Origin: Pollenia angustigena
Lineage: Eukaryota > Arthropoda > Insecta > Diptera > Polleniidae
Length of the DNA: 64,000 nucleotides
Assembly: GCA_930367215.1 (NCBI GenBank)
Contig: OV884056.1
Location: 195,217,310 to 195,281,309 of the forward strand
Direction of reading: 5' to 3'
Shown here piece by piece: positions 44,388-55,682 of this stretch (positions within the stretch are counted from its first letter, which is position 1; every line of letters starts with the position of its first letter). Made by a program: the position numbers and the translations under genes. A model generated the notes under the pieces. That model was not told the DNA's origin, did no database searches, and was given only the letters and a program-made list of their open reading frames with translations.

Positions 44388-45968
44388 AGTCGTCATAATC
44401 AGCATCCATTACATCGCCAAGCTCATCTTCATCCTCACCTAGACTTTCAATTCTTTCCGGTATTTTTCCCCCTCTTTCGTGAGGAAGTGCTTTAAACCAT
44501 TCATTGTAAATTGGTGGTATATACCAAGATCCTGTAGGTTCTTAAATTTCTGAAACTTTATTGATTTGACGATGTTTTTTAGAGGAAGTTATGGGAGTAA
44601 CTGCACGACTCTGCGAATATTTCGAGCTTTTATGTTACCTGTGGTGAGTTTTCTTGCTCATTCATAAGATTATCTTTGTATGAGGGGATCCAAGGGGCAT
44701 GTGAAGTTTTCTTGCTCTTAAATTAAATTTCTCAAACTTTATTGATTTCACGATGTTTTTTAGAGGAAGTTATGGGAGTAACTGCACGACTCTGCGGACA
44801 TTTCGAGCTTTTATGTTACCTGTGGTGAGTTTTCTTGCACATTCGTAAGATCATCTTTGTATGAGGGGATCCAAGGGGCATGTGAAGTTTTCTTGCTCTT
44901 TCATAAGATCATCTTTGTGTGAGAGGATCCAAGGGTCATCCTTCTCAAAGTGTAACCATTGCATTTTTCGGATGACCGGTAGACTGTTTCTAAAAAGTCT
45001 TTGGATGGGCTGTAGAGTTATAAAGTCCTAATTTTGCATTGATGTTAGTTTAAATTTTTTACTTGAATTTGTCACAAGATTCGGCCAATGTTGAGGTACA
45101 TAAATTTGACAGTTTCTTTTTTTTGTAATTTCTATAATTCATAAATTTTGGTCACACTCCATGAAATATTGCCCAGAAAATAAAAATTTGTGATTAGCTT
45201 CTTGCAGGTGAGTATTTGGAATAACATACAACCAAAACTAAACAATGTAGTGACTCTTATTCTTGCCACCACAGTTATCGCTACAAGATGTAATGTGAGC
45301 CACATTCTGAGCTAATGAGTTAATAAATTTCCACAGGCATGAACTAATTTCTTGACAGCCACATGAAGCTTGGCTTTCATTCCACATATACATATTGGCG
45401 TCTCCCGTTGATAAATTGTGGACCCTAAAGTTGTACGTCCAATGTTGACGGGCATAGTATACTTGAGTGCATGTCAGTACAGGAATTGGCAACATTTTTG
45501 CAAGTCCTAATTATCTCTTTTTTGAACAACATTATACACCCTCTTTGTTTTCATAAACAACGTTTTACAGACTCTTAATTCTACCAGTTCATAAGCCGCA
45601 CTTAAAGCTTTATACTTTGAACTTTGCGCTTTCACTTTAATTGGAGCAGAAAGAGTGATTGCTGAACTCAGAGAAGAATATTGAAAGTTGTGATCTTAAA
45701 AGCCCATATAGTCTATAAAAATTTTACTCCGTATTTACTCAGATATGTTTTAATTGCACTTGAATCTGCATGTATGGTTGAATGATTTAAGGCATTTCTT
45801 CTGGTGAAGTTTGCTTTTTCTATAAAACAATTCCCTACCAGCATTCCGTTTTACTTGACCAGCAAGCCTTGAGGAACCCATCTTATCCAAACAACTTTCA
45901 TGATCCGTTAAAGATTCTTCAGCTTGTTTACGTTGACCGTTACTTGAGTTGTCACATGAATTTCCCAT
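44388..45968 (-). pseudogene. Decayed 'CGGQNK' (DUF7869-like) transposon gene
   Basis: Minus strand. Near the N-terminus is KRNAGRELFYRKS, then LHQKKCLKSFNHTCRFKC, a basic/Cys segment. After a disrupted stretch comes a clear core: LQKMLPIPVLTCTQVYYARQ, WTYNFRVHNL, MYMWNESQASCGCQEISSCL and SDNCGGKNKSHYIV, then across a stop KFLFSGQYFMECDQN and RKMQWLHFEKDDPW. From memory this ordered set ('LPxP', 'YY.RQLWTYN..IH', 'W.E..A.RG..E..SCL', 'SD.CGGQNKN', 'KFLVPGH.Y...D.DF') marks a multicopy family in insects and cnidarians, named DUF7869 as I recall. The Asp in SDNCGGKNK may be catalytic (inference). A 181-base tandem duplication (44541-44903) breaks the 3' part. The C-terminus reads YNEWFKALPHERGG, then an acidic tail ending at a TAA near 44388. 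Confidence 0.75.
44541..44903. repeat. 181-base tandem duplication inside the transposon gene
   Basis: AAACTTTATTGATTT at 44553 recurs at 44734, and GGGGATCCAAGGGGCATGTG recurs likewise. The copies differ by a few bases. A partial third copy follows at about 44880-44935. Confidence 0.85.
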
Positions 45969-46519
45969 GTGGGATCTATATCATTGGCATCTACAATAGT
46001 AATTACAAGTGATAAGTCCAGTTTCAAAAATAAATAATAAAAGGTTAAATATTTTAAAATGACCAGATTTACTTATTTTTGATGATTTTACGTACCTAAA
46101 ATAACAGGCAATCAACATATATTCGATTGCATTATTTTATTTTACTTTTTCTTTTTTGGCAAATAAACCACAAAGGAATTTTGAAACAGATGTTTTGATA
46201 ACAAGTGATACAATTATTCTGAATCTGAATTCACTCACTCAGTCCATGTAAAAAAAATTAGTTATAATATTTGCAAAGAGCACAAGGGGTTTAAGGAAAA
46301 GGCGAATGTAGGATTCTCATCCGGACGCTAGATATGGTGAACAATTCAAGCACTTGACATTAAAATACCTGCTTCGCTTGGAGCACAAGCGAAACAACCG
46401 CTTTTGTCTCATTATTTAATATTAGTCACTTGAACCCCTTGTGCTTTAAGCCCCTCATATGTAAACTGAATTTTAGAAAAAATGCACTTAACCCCCTTGT
46501 GCTCTAAGCCCTTTCGTTT

Positions 46520-46919
46520 AAATTCGAAATTCGTTGGACAAATTTTTTTTTTTTTTTATTTTTATTGCAAGAAACGCTATATAACTTGAAATCGAATTCT
46601 CTTAAAGTCATTTAAATATTGTTTTTTTAGACACTCAATGGTTTCGGAATAATTCACACCTTAAATGATGAAAAATAATTTTTTTATGAAAAAGTTGGAA
46701 AAATTTTACTTTTTAAAAACTTTTAAGAAATTTGAAATGGAAAAAGCTTAATTGTTTATAAGTCGACTATAAAGCTTTTAACGCCCTAAAGCCATTATTA
46801 GTTTTTAGAACGATTTGCCCGATTTTGATAAAAGTACCAGCAGATGATTTGGAATTAAACTAGTACAGTCGTTTGTTTTATTTTCAATAGTTTCGGAGAA
46901 GTTTAGAAATTTTTGGTTC
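46520..46919. other. A+T-rich spacer
   Basis: No motif recognised. The 3' part may belong to the LINE that follows. Confidence 0.4.
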
Positions 46920-47198
46920 TATCTCAAGAGTCCACCGTTTGTAGTCGATAAGCTAGTGCATCGTAAAACGCATTACAGGAAAAATTCGTTTTTTGGCCGG
47001 ACTGTTGTTATGTGGAATAACCCTGCTGCTGAAGTCTGCCCTCTTACTTTCAAAATGAATAAGTTCAAGTCGAATGTCCACAGGCACTACTCCATCTATC
47101 CTTCTTCCCGTAACTTATTTTCCTAGTTCCAGCACAATGCATTGCATTAGTAGAGGTCACCTCCTGAATGCTGGTTCAAACAAAAAAAAAAAAAAAAA
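46920..47198 (+). pseudogene. 5'-truncated LINE, ORF2 C-terminus and poly-A tail
   Basis: Plus-strand frame from about 46929 to the TAG at 47124 reads PPFVVDKLVHRKTHYRKNSF, then FFGRTVVMWNNPAAEVCPL, FKMNKFKSNVHRHYSIYP. The motif 'SFF.RT..MWN.LP.......F..N.FK..V..H' is the C-terminal end of Jockey-type LINE reverse transcriptases. About 55 bases after the stop the 3' region ends in an A run of 17-18 bases (47181-47198). The frame is open and the tail is clean, so the copy is relatively young, but only about 280 bases were copied. The target duplication was not identified. Confidence 0.82.
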
Positions 47199-47436
47199 GA
47201 TTCGATACAGCATAAAGGGGTGTACACTAGCGACCTTAAACGTTTAAGGCAACAAAACTAATGCAAAAAACCAAAAAATAAATCTTGGATCTAGAAAATC
47301 AAAGCTTTTTTGTGTCCATTTATTGATCACTTATAAATTTGCTTTAGTGGTTGCTTCTGGAGTCTAAAATAACTTATCCTGGCTGGTATTTTAACAACCT
47401 CCGACGCAAAAGTTTCTAAACTATTATATTTTCCAA
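47199..47436. other. Spacer, nothing seen
   Basis: A+T-rich, no motif. Confidence 0.4.
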
Positions 47437-47799
47437 ATATCGATACCTTCCCATAAGAATGTATTAAGCGAAACTTTTTTCGAAAATGACTTTTTGATGT
47501 GGAACTATACTAGAAGCTAAGCGCCACATTTTGGCCTGGGTTTCGCTGCCCTATCATGGATGCCAAGGAAACTAGAGTGAAAATAAAATTGTATCAACCG
47601 TCAAGTTTTCTCACTGGATTAATGTTGCACCCTGTAATTTGTATTATCCGCCAAAGAAATTATGCTAAGCCACATTCTTAAATATGTTTTGTATTCTGAA
47701 AATCGCATTCCAAATATGTTCCTTTCAAAAAAATCCGAAAAATAAATAACTAAATGAGACGTTTTTTTAATTTCATTTCTTATGGGAAGGTATCGATAT
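47437..47799. mobile_element. ~363-bp TIR element (ATCGATACC ends)
   Basis: ATCGATACCTTCCCATAAGA at 47439 is the exact complement of TCTTATGGGAAGGTATCGAT near 47778-47797. The interior is non-coding. Because the end itself is palindromic (ATCGAT), the target duplication cannot be separated. Confidence 0.8.
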
Positions 47800-48839
47800 C
47801 TAGTCATACAGTACTCGTAAAATAAACAAACAAAAAACCGATTATAAAATTAATTAATTTTTAAGAAAACTTTCATGTCAAACGAAACTTTAAGAAAGAA
47901 TAAATCTTAATTATGAACATGACACATAAAACTAATGCAAATTTTCACTCACGACTCAAGAAAATAGACACACACGTAGTTCAGCAAATACAATTTTGCA
48001 AATATTGTTAAAACAAAAAACTAATATTTATTTATTATTTTAGTTGCACAGTTGCAATGAAATGGGGCCAAATAAGAAATATGTATGAAAAACAGAAAAT
48101 AAAAGAAAAAAAAAAAAAACAACAAAAAAATGCAAATGATAGTAAAATATTTGCTAAGCGACAAAGAAATAAAATTCATTCATACAAAACACCCATATGA
48201 TTGTATTAGCAATTAGTAGAGTTGAGTTGTTTGGTGTCGTTGTTTTTCTTGTCTTTGCTGTTGTTGCCGCTGCAGTTTGTTGCATGCATAAATTAACAAC
48301 AAAGTTTACAAGAACAACAAAGATTGTTATGCTGCTAGCAAAATATGAATATGTATGTATGTATATGAATATACACATTTTGTTAGCAATACGCATTAAA
48401 TAACATACAAAAAATGTCATAAATAATTATTGTCGAAGCCTTTCACAAAAATGAAATCTAAAGAAACGAAAAACAACAAAATCAAGAACAAAATGCCATA
48501 AACTTTGAACATGCAACTTAAAGGCAAAAAAAAGCAAATATAAAAACAAAATGTTTGTAGTTGAAATTTATACTTTGGGCATATTCTAATAGAACAAGCG
48601 TTAGAACAGTGGGCTTTGGTTGAAAAAAAAAATGCTAGGAAATATTAAACTTTAAAAGACTGGCTAATTAGCTTTCTAGAAAGATCTTAGCGAGGTAGCT
48701 TAGCCTTCAAAAGTCTCTATTCTCATATTTACTAGGAAGACCACTGTTCTCTATTGCTTTTTAAAATTTGAATGTGAAATAAACTGAACTTTGGCAGCTG
48801 TCTTCCAAACTATTATGCGTACCCTCCGATAAAGGTTAA
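47800..48839. other. A+T-rich stretch, no gene seen
   Basis: The facing 68- and 88-codon frames at 48154-48420 are mutual shadows without motifs. A-run near 48105. Confidence 0.45.
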
Positions 48840-49135
48840 TACCTCAGCGCTATTAATACCGTGTTGAAAAAATGCGATTATCTTCGTTCTTTTATATGGA
48901 TACCCTGGAACTTCGGGTGCGGTGGTTTGAACATAAAGTCGCGGGAAGGGAAATCTTAGAGAGCCAAATTCACAGGTTGATTTTCCACCTGGTAAGCAAG
49001 TTTAGATGCTGGCGGATCTGCCTAGTTGCTGAAGCTATCTAACAGACGCTGATTGGTTCGAAACTGAGGCGGAGGTTGAAAAACTCAATCATCTTAACAA
49101 GGGAAGAGTATTATTTCTGCCGAATTATATACTCA
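48840..49135 (+). pseudogene. Possible LINE RNase H remnant
   Basis: In one plus frame YLRSFIWIPWNFGCGGLN could be a worn form of the LINE RNase H motif 'L.WVPGH.GI.GNE'. What follows is broken by stops. No second motif confirms it. Confidence 0.25.
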
Positions 49136-49830
49136 ATTTGATTTCTGTGTCTGTGTGTGTGTTGGTTGCATGCGCACAAAAAGGAGGTAGGTAAATTAAT
49201 TGTTTGCCACCCAGTGCTAGAACGTAGGCCACCATGACGGGTAATCACATTAATCCAGAAGTCTAAAGTTTCTAAGGTTTCGTATCGAACAAAATTTCAT
49301 GACGTATCGAAAAGCGGATTCCGGCATTCAATAGTGTTCGAATCGAAAATTGTTTCAAAATGTAAGAACGATTAAGATTGACAAAGCAAGCGATTAACTT
49401 TCTATTGTCTTAAATAGACTAAATAAGCGACATGTCGAAGGCAGTGTCACCAAAACTTCTGGAAGCAGCTATACTGATACTTTTTTTTATAAATTGGTAT
49501 GCAAAGCAAATTTAAACTACCACTACCAGCTGTCATCAATGGAGATGAATGTTAATGGTGAATGGTCTTCAACTTCAGGCAAAAATTTTAAAGTCCATAA
49601 TTAAAACGTCGGCATTAACTTCAAATTCTCTCTCATTTCTTTATTTTTCTTTTGTTCTTATTTTTCTTTGGTTACAAAAAGTATGAAATTTAATGAAAGT
49701 ATGGTAACATTGTTCAGAAAATAAGTGTCTATATGTGAGAGCATTAGAAAAAACGTCCTAAAAATAAAATTGATTTTATTTCACGACCGCAGTCTCTGGC
49801 AAAATTTTATATCAAATTGTACGGAAAACA
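49136..49830. other. No gene seen
   Basis: A GT-rich short run at about 49148-49162. Nothing else recognised. Confidence 0.4.
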
Positions 49831-49844
49831 TCGTTCAGCCCCCG

Positions 49845-50640
49845 TTCTGTTTCATCATTTGAACGGCAAACCCCTCTGAAGAGATTGTGTGGTGACAATC
49901 GAAACATGTCAGGGCAACCTGTCCATGAATACCTGGGTTCGACTCCCAGTTCAGTCAAGAATGACAATTTATAAATAAATTTTAATTAATTTCATGTTGT
50001 AAAATTCCTTTCTTCATAAAAATAATTTAATGAAAATTAAATTTGATGAACTTACGCCTGATTAAAAATATTAAAATTTTGATTAAAAACCATAATCAGT
50101 TCAACAAAACTAACCACAATACTAATTATTGTTAAAAGCTAAGGCACGAGCTCTATGCTTACATTTGTCCCTCAAGTTGTGCTGAAAAAGGTCAACAAGA
50201 AAAAGAAAGACAACAAAAATTTACTTTGGACTTCGAGAAGAATTCTTGACAAAAAGTACGGAAAAACAGAAGTAAGAAGAACATGTTAATCAAATAAATA
50301 GATAATCATTCAAAGCAAATTTCGATCTACCAAAGTTAAAATACCATTTGGTTTAAAGATTTTTGACTATTGACTGCAAGCCGTCTTCAATGGCGGTAAG
50401 TGTTAAACGGCAAACCGCTCTGAAGAAATTGTTAATTGTGGTTAAAATCGAAACATGTCAGGGCAACCTGTCCATGGAATCCTGGGTTCGATTCCCAGTT
50501 CAGTCAAGAATGAAAAATTATAAATACATTTTAATTCATTTCATGTTGTAAAATTCCTTTCTTCATAAAAATAATTTAATGAAAATTAAATTTGATGAAC
50601 TTTAGCCTGATTAAAAATATAAAAATTTGGATTTAAAACT
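49845..50640 (+). repeat. Tandem pair of box-B repeats
   Basis: Unit 1 carries GGCAAACCCCTCTGAAGAGA, GAAACATGTCAGGGCAACC and GGGTTCGACTCCC (49932). Unit 2, about 550 bases on, carries GGCAAACCGCTCTGAAGA, the same GAAACATGTCAGGGCAACC and GGGTTCGATTCCC (50482), a full match to box B. After each comes the X block (TTTCATGTTGTAAAATTCC to ACTT(A/T)(A/C)GCCTGATTAAA). Between them is the Y block, with AATTCTTGACAAAAAGTACG and GCAAATTTCGATCTACCAAA. The order X-Y-X resembles a tandem array or a small element with direct terminal repeats. Confidence 0.85.
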
Positions 50641-50644
50641 GTTT

Positions 50645-52799
50645 ATGATTCAATAAAATAACAACAGTTTTTAAGTATGTCGACGAAAGCTCTCAACTTT
50701 TCGAATAATATTTTGAGAGGAGGAATTCATTCGTTCGGCTCAAATTTCGATAGAAGCTATTCGATCTTAAAGTAAGATTTAGATTCAAGTCATTCGATCA
50801 CGAATATGACGATTTGGCCCCTGCTTTAGAATTCGAGCAGAGATCAGCCCTTTACATGTATTTTTATGTTCTCCCTTCTCACACCTGTTAGCCTCTTTAA
50901 GGGCCTACTTATTCCCGTGAAATCAGACGGAATTCGGGCCAGACGGATTGACGTGAGTGCCTAATATAAAACGTTTGCTAAAGCCATAGTGTAAGAACAC
51001 TCTTTTGGTAATTTTAGTACATGAATTCTGGATCATGCATTACCCTTTGGCTTAAAAAATGCTAATATCTAGTCTAAATATCGCCAAGGCAAAGCGACAT
51101 CCGACTTTAACCCCAGCTAAGGGGCAAAAATCCGTCCATTATTTGAAACGTCCTACTTGCGATTTTTATTAAACCATAGATAACATGTGATCTGTCTAAC
51201 TTCTTGTGGACTACTGGTTGTTGGACTTCGGCCACCTGTATTGTTTAGGAAATCTGCCAGATTAAAACCCTAGAATCGCTGAAGTTTTCAAATCACATAC
51301 ATATATTCCCCAAAAGAAAGATTATACTTTCATTCAAATATTACTTAAGTTACAAAAGAATTCTATAGTAAGAACAACATCATCTCTAGTTTTTCATTGC
51401 AAAAAAAATAAATTTGTCACTTTTCCGAATATAATTCGACCCTAACCTAACCGTTTTTTTTTTAATAAATGACTTCATTGGCAACACTTGCATCATCTCC
51501 GAAAATGTCATGGTAACAAAATGTACCGTTACGATTTTATAGCGAAAACAATTAAATAAAAAAGCTCTCTCCTGTAAAATTTTATTTTTTGCGCTTACGT
51601 TATTTTCCCGGTTAGGGGTTAAATTAATGTATTTGCCTAATAATATCTTGTCTAGCCATTTTTCGACCACTTTTGGTCGTAAAATTTCCTTATTAATATT
51701 TTCACTTACACACCCACTGTGCATTGCTGCTATAAAACATAGCTTTTGGTTGAATTTAGTTATAGCAAATATTGTTTTTTGCTTTTAGAAACAATTTAAA
51801 TAATTTATTTGACACACTAACTCTAAAAATCAAGTTAAATACACCTAATCGAATGAAAATGTTTTAAGAAAACTTGGCCAGTTCTTTAGTTAAGCAACAT
51901 CGGTAGCAGCAACAAGTGTTGTGCGTTTATTTTGTTGCAAACATAAATTTAGAAATAGATTTTTTCCTTAGATTTTTGTTATTCAATTTTTTTCTTTTCT
52001 TAAATTTTTATCTATTAAAGGCCAACGTGGCAATTTAACAACAATGATTTGTCAATAGAATTTAATAAAGTTAAATGTTGTGTGTTGATTATTGTTTATT
52101 ACTGCTCCTAGACACAGCAATAAAACATAAGAAACTCTAGTTAAGATCAGTTAAAAAAAATGCTTTTATTTACTTATAAACTTTAAAATGGTCAGTCTCT
52201 GCTAAGAAATAGAAAAAATAAAGGAGTGGTTCCAGCTCATTTGTTGTTGAGTAAGTACTCATGTAGTCTTATTCAATATCCGGATTTATTATACTCATAA
52301 CTAAATATTGCTGTTCACTAAAAACTAGAACAACAATAATTATTTGTTTTTTATTATTCGAAGAACAATTAAGTATGAGTAACACTTTATTTTTCTTTTT
52401 AAACAAAATAAGACAAACGAACTTTGATTTTTACGCAGGCTTTGAGAAAACAATTTAGTTTTATTTTACTATTTCTATTTAAACGAAAATAGCAGCTTAT
52501 TAAATATTAATTGCTCGTCAAATACTGTATAGTGGCATTTCAACCAACATTCTGCGCTATTTCTGTTATGACTAAAATGCTTCAAAACGAAAGACTTAGG
52601 AAACATACACAAATTTATCTGTCGTAAATGTTGTTTGAAATTTTCCCACACATTTTGCTTTGCAAATTTAAAGATAAAAAAAACTAAAGAAATATTTATG
52701 TATAATTGCTTAATTAAAAGAACAGCTGACATGAAAAATAGTTCACACTGCATTAACTTCTATTAAATGTTTGTTAATAATGAATAAATTTAATAAAAA
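50645..52799. other. No gene seen
   Basis: The 112-codon minus frame at 51386-51724 is the longest. Its sequence contains no motif I recognise. It could be a relic, but nothing supports that. Confidence 0.4.
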
Positions 52800-53642
52800 C
52801 AAGTTTGAGTGCTATATTCGGCTATGCCGAATCTTTGATACCTTCCACCGACAGTTCGGACGTTTTGGTAGTAATATCTGTATGATGTCTATTTATTATT
52901 ATTATCTTTATGAAAACAACCATCTGCATTAAAATTGGTTGCGGTTTACGCCTATATAGCTGGAAGAAAGTTTACCGCAATATCTATATCTGGAACGGTT
53001 TTAGGCGTATATAATTATTTTACCAGAGTGGGCTTTATATGGGACCGATCTTCACGAAACTTTACGGTGTCATTTGCAGTCCTATTAAACTGTGACGTGC
53101 CAAAAAATTATTCTATGAAAGCATTGTTAATTAGGGTTTTAGGTGTGCTATAGGCTTTTCCGGGAGTAGGGCTTGTATGGGGCCTAGGGTAAATTATGGA
53201 CGGATCTTCACGAAATCTTACAGCGCTATTTCCAGTCGAATAAAACGAATTTTTGCAAAATCTTATATCATTCTGTGCATTGTTCCGCCATTTATGTTAG
53301 TTTTTGTAACAAAATTATAAATTTTTTTAGGTGTTGGTTCCACATTTTTATTCATAGCTCAAATCCTATTGAACCGATTTTGCTGGATTTCAATCCCAAA
53401 CTGCTTAGGATGACAACAAGCAATTTGACAGCAAGTTTGTTTATTTCTTTGGAGTTTTTCGAAAGTGAGCGTGTTTTCAACAGAAGGACAGACAGATGGA
53501 CATGGCTAAATCGGCTTAGAATAACTCCAGGACGCAGAATATATATAATTTACGGGGTATGAGATGAATTATAAAAAGTTTCACACGGAATGACAAACTA
53601 AGTATACCCTCTTCACAACTAATTGTGGTGGAGGGTACAAAA
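52800..53642 (+). repeat. Dispersed fly repeat ('ATTCGGC...GGAGGGTA'), copy A
   Basis: It begins GTGCTATATTCGGC and includes GGACCGATCTTCACGAAA, GACAGACAGATGGACATGG and ATATATATAATTTACGGGG. It ends in a hairpin of ACCCTC.TCACAACTAATTG and GTGGTGGAGGGT (about 53606-53638). A copy with the same order of blocks lies on the minus strand at 62508-63190. The 3' hairpin and lack of genes suggest a non-autonomous element, possibly Helitron-related, but no CTRR end was confirmed. Confidence 0.7.
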
Positions 53643-53727
53643 ATAAACAGTTTGATATAATTTTTTGAAATAAAGTGAAATTAAGTTTTTTTTTTTTAAA
53701 AAGGGTGTCCAAATTTAAGGCATCATC

Positions 53728-55143
53728 TAGGAATGTAACGATACGCATTTCTGCCGATTTGATACCGATACTCAACATAGAATAGCGCCGATATCGATAC
53801 CGATACGAATATAAAATTTTAATTCAAGTTAAAATTAGCAAAACTCAAGTAGAGTAATTTTTTTTATACAAAATTACAGTGCAAGAGATTATTAATATTT
53901 AAAAAACAAAGGATTAAATTTGAATTCATGATAAAATAAACAAAAGATAAAAATGTTTTTACAAAAATAACAGCGTAAGAAATTGGCATAAATAAGAATG
54001 GCAAATCCGTTTGAACCAGACCTGCATTGAAAAATAGTCTCTTAGATGCAACAGAACTAATTTGAAAACTGAAAGAATTTTTGCGCAATTTTCGTAAAGT
54101 TTTGGTATATCATGTTATTGCGGCTGTAAGCAACGAAAATGTTAGAAGATCTAAGGTATCTTTCGACTTCTTCTTCAGCAGAATCACAGCATTGGATTGC
54201 AAGAGGTTCATTCCTCTGGGATTCTCTTATAAGCGCTGCAAACGCTTTTAGATTTATCAGTTCCTGACTTGTACCTAAAAGTGACTGTGTTTTCAACACT
54301 TTCAGAATTCAGAGACATGTTAAGTAGCTCAAGTAGCAGCGTTGTGTCAAGGGTCAAGAATTGTAGATAAGCAATAGGTTCCATTATTTTCTAAAGCCTC
54401 CTCTTTTATTTATAGCTAATACAAAATAAGCCGTTAAATTTTGGGACTTTTGCCCCATCGCCTTTGAATTTTTGTTCCCATGAATTTTCATTCCCCTCGA
54501 AGCGATAAAAGCAATCGTAAATCTTATGTGAAAAATTGTTCACGCTATCAGTTTCAGTGAATGTAAAAAAGAAGAGAGATAAAAAAATTAAAAACCAATG
54601 AAATTTTTGCTCAAAAATATACACGTATATATTTTAAAGAAAAGTTAAAATAATAAAGCAAAATATTTAGTATTGGTGGGAAAGTTTGATCACAACGTTA
54701 GTTTTTTTTTCACTTTTTAAATTTTATGTAGTAAAATATTTTTCAAAATTCTGCCACCACGTCTTTCAAAAGCTTCTCAAATCCGCAGGCAATCGACCTG
54801 TTGTTTCGCATTTTGTGGACCAATATATCGGCTTGTGCCTTCTAGCCCTTAAAATTCGATTTATAGGAGGAACTACTTACATGCATGTTCTGTTCGCTAG
54901 CAAAAATAAATTGAGAAAATCTAAGGGAAACGTGAACCAATTGCAAGGAAAAAACTTTTCACGATAAGGGGAATTTTTTCCCGTGAACAAAATAAGCATA
55001 GAAAACAAAATTGTTTGTTCAAAAATAATACAAAAAAATTTAAAAAGTTGCGTCGTATCTACAGCAAAATATCGCCCATACCGACATATCGGATAATCTG
55101 AAGTATCGCCGATAGATCTGGATCGGTATTCTTTACATCCCTA
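53728..55143 (-). mobile_element. hAT transposon relic with transposase remnant
   Basis: The left end TAGGAATGTAACGATAC pairs imperfectly with GGTATTCTTTACATCCCTA at the right. The outside octamers GCATCATC and GTATGATC agree at 6 of 8 positions, consistent with an old 8-base duplication. Sub-terminal regions are full of ATCGATACCGATAC and GCCGATA-type motifs. The minus strand carries the transposase C-terminus (53950-54299). Confidence 0.85.
53950..54299 (-). pseudogene. hAT transposase C-terminal dimerisation region (broken)
   Basis: Frame 54299-54057 reads EEEVERYLRSSNIFVAYSRN, then IYQNFTKIAQKFFQ. After a frameshift the overlapping frame gives SSVASKRLFFNAGLVQTDL. These match the hAT dimerisation domain pattern: 'E...YL...', 'YP.L..IAKKFL', 'A(T/S)S..SERLFS.AG.....R'. 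The catalytic region upstream (54300-55060) is not recognisable. The gene lies inside TIRs of its own superfamily, which supports both calls. Confidence 0.82.
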
Positions 55144-55194
55144 GTATGATCGGTCAATAGAAATCGCTTCAGGAATACGATGCGAAGTGTTTTG

Positions 55195-55505
55195 TGGCAG
55201 AAAATTTATGATTTAGACGTAGAGAATATGTAGTTCCAATATGATGGCCCCACTTGCCACACAGCAAGAGAAACAATGGATCTTTCGATAGAAACGTTCG
55301 AAAATCGCAATATTTCTGGTAAAGGAGGAGTGAATTGGCCACTAAGATCGTCCGATTTTACACCTTTAGACTTTTTTTGAGGCATTATTTTAAAACAAAA
55401 GTGTTCAGCCGTAACTCCCAACAGTTTAGAAGCTTAAAAACAACATTATCGAGCAGATATCAACCATTGACAACAGTTTGTTAAAAAACGTGATTGAGAA
55501 TTTTT
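55195..55505 (+). pseudogene. Mariner transposase relic (C-terminal half)
   Basis: The plus strand reads MWFQYDGPTCHTARETMDL (second catalytic Asp), then GGVNWPLRSSDFTPLDFF (third Asp) followed by TGA, then degraded sequence. It aligns with FQQDGAKCHTTR and PVNWPPRSCDLTPLDYF of the 7.2-kb copy. It faces another relic (55683-56215) tail to tail. Confidence 0.8.
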
Positions 55506-55682
55506 GTTAAATAAATTAGGAGCCTGCCGAGCCAGTAGGGGGATTAACGGGCCCGACATAATTTTTAACCGGAACTTATTTGAAGTAAAAATATTTTTAA
55601 TGTCCCAAAAAACTATTTTTTTGTTGATATTAAAATTATACCTCCATTTGTATACATCTTTATATGGCATTAACATTCGCAA

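Larger units (their letters stand above)
44049..46460 (-). mobile_element. 2.4-kb TIR-bounded DNA transposon relic
   Basis: The left end GCTTAAAGCACAAGTGGTTC (44056) is the complement, with one mismatch, of GAACCCCTTGTGCTTTAAGC near 46434-46453. Related motifs (AGAGCACAAGGGG and its complement) also lie just inside each end (44252-44272, 46277-46293) and just outside the right end (46485-46505). The exact boundary is therefore uncertain and sub-terminal binding sites are likely. The interior holds one decayed gene on the minus strand (44388-45968). A target duplication was not resolved and the superfamily is not assigned. Confidence 0.65.

Noticed and set aside
48154..48420. Facing 68- and 88-codon frames as a possible small gene
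   Set aside because: They are shadows of each other, built on CAACAA/TTGTTG repeats, with no motif.
51386..51724. 112-codon minus-strand frame
   Set aside because: No recognisable motif, no flanking gene signals and composition like the A+T-rich background.
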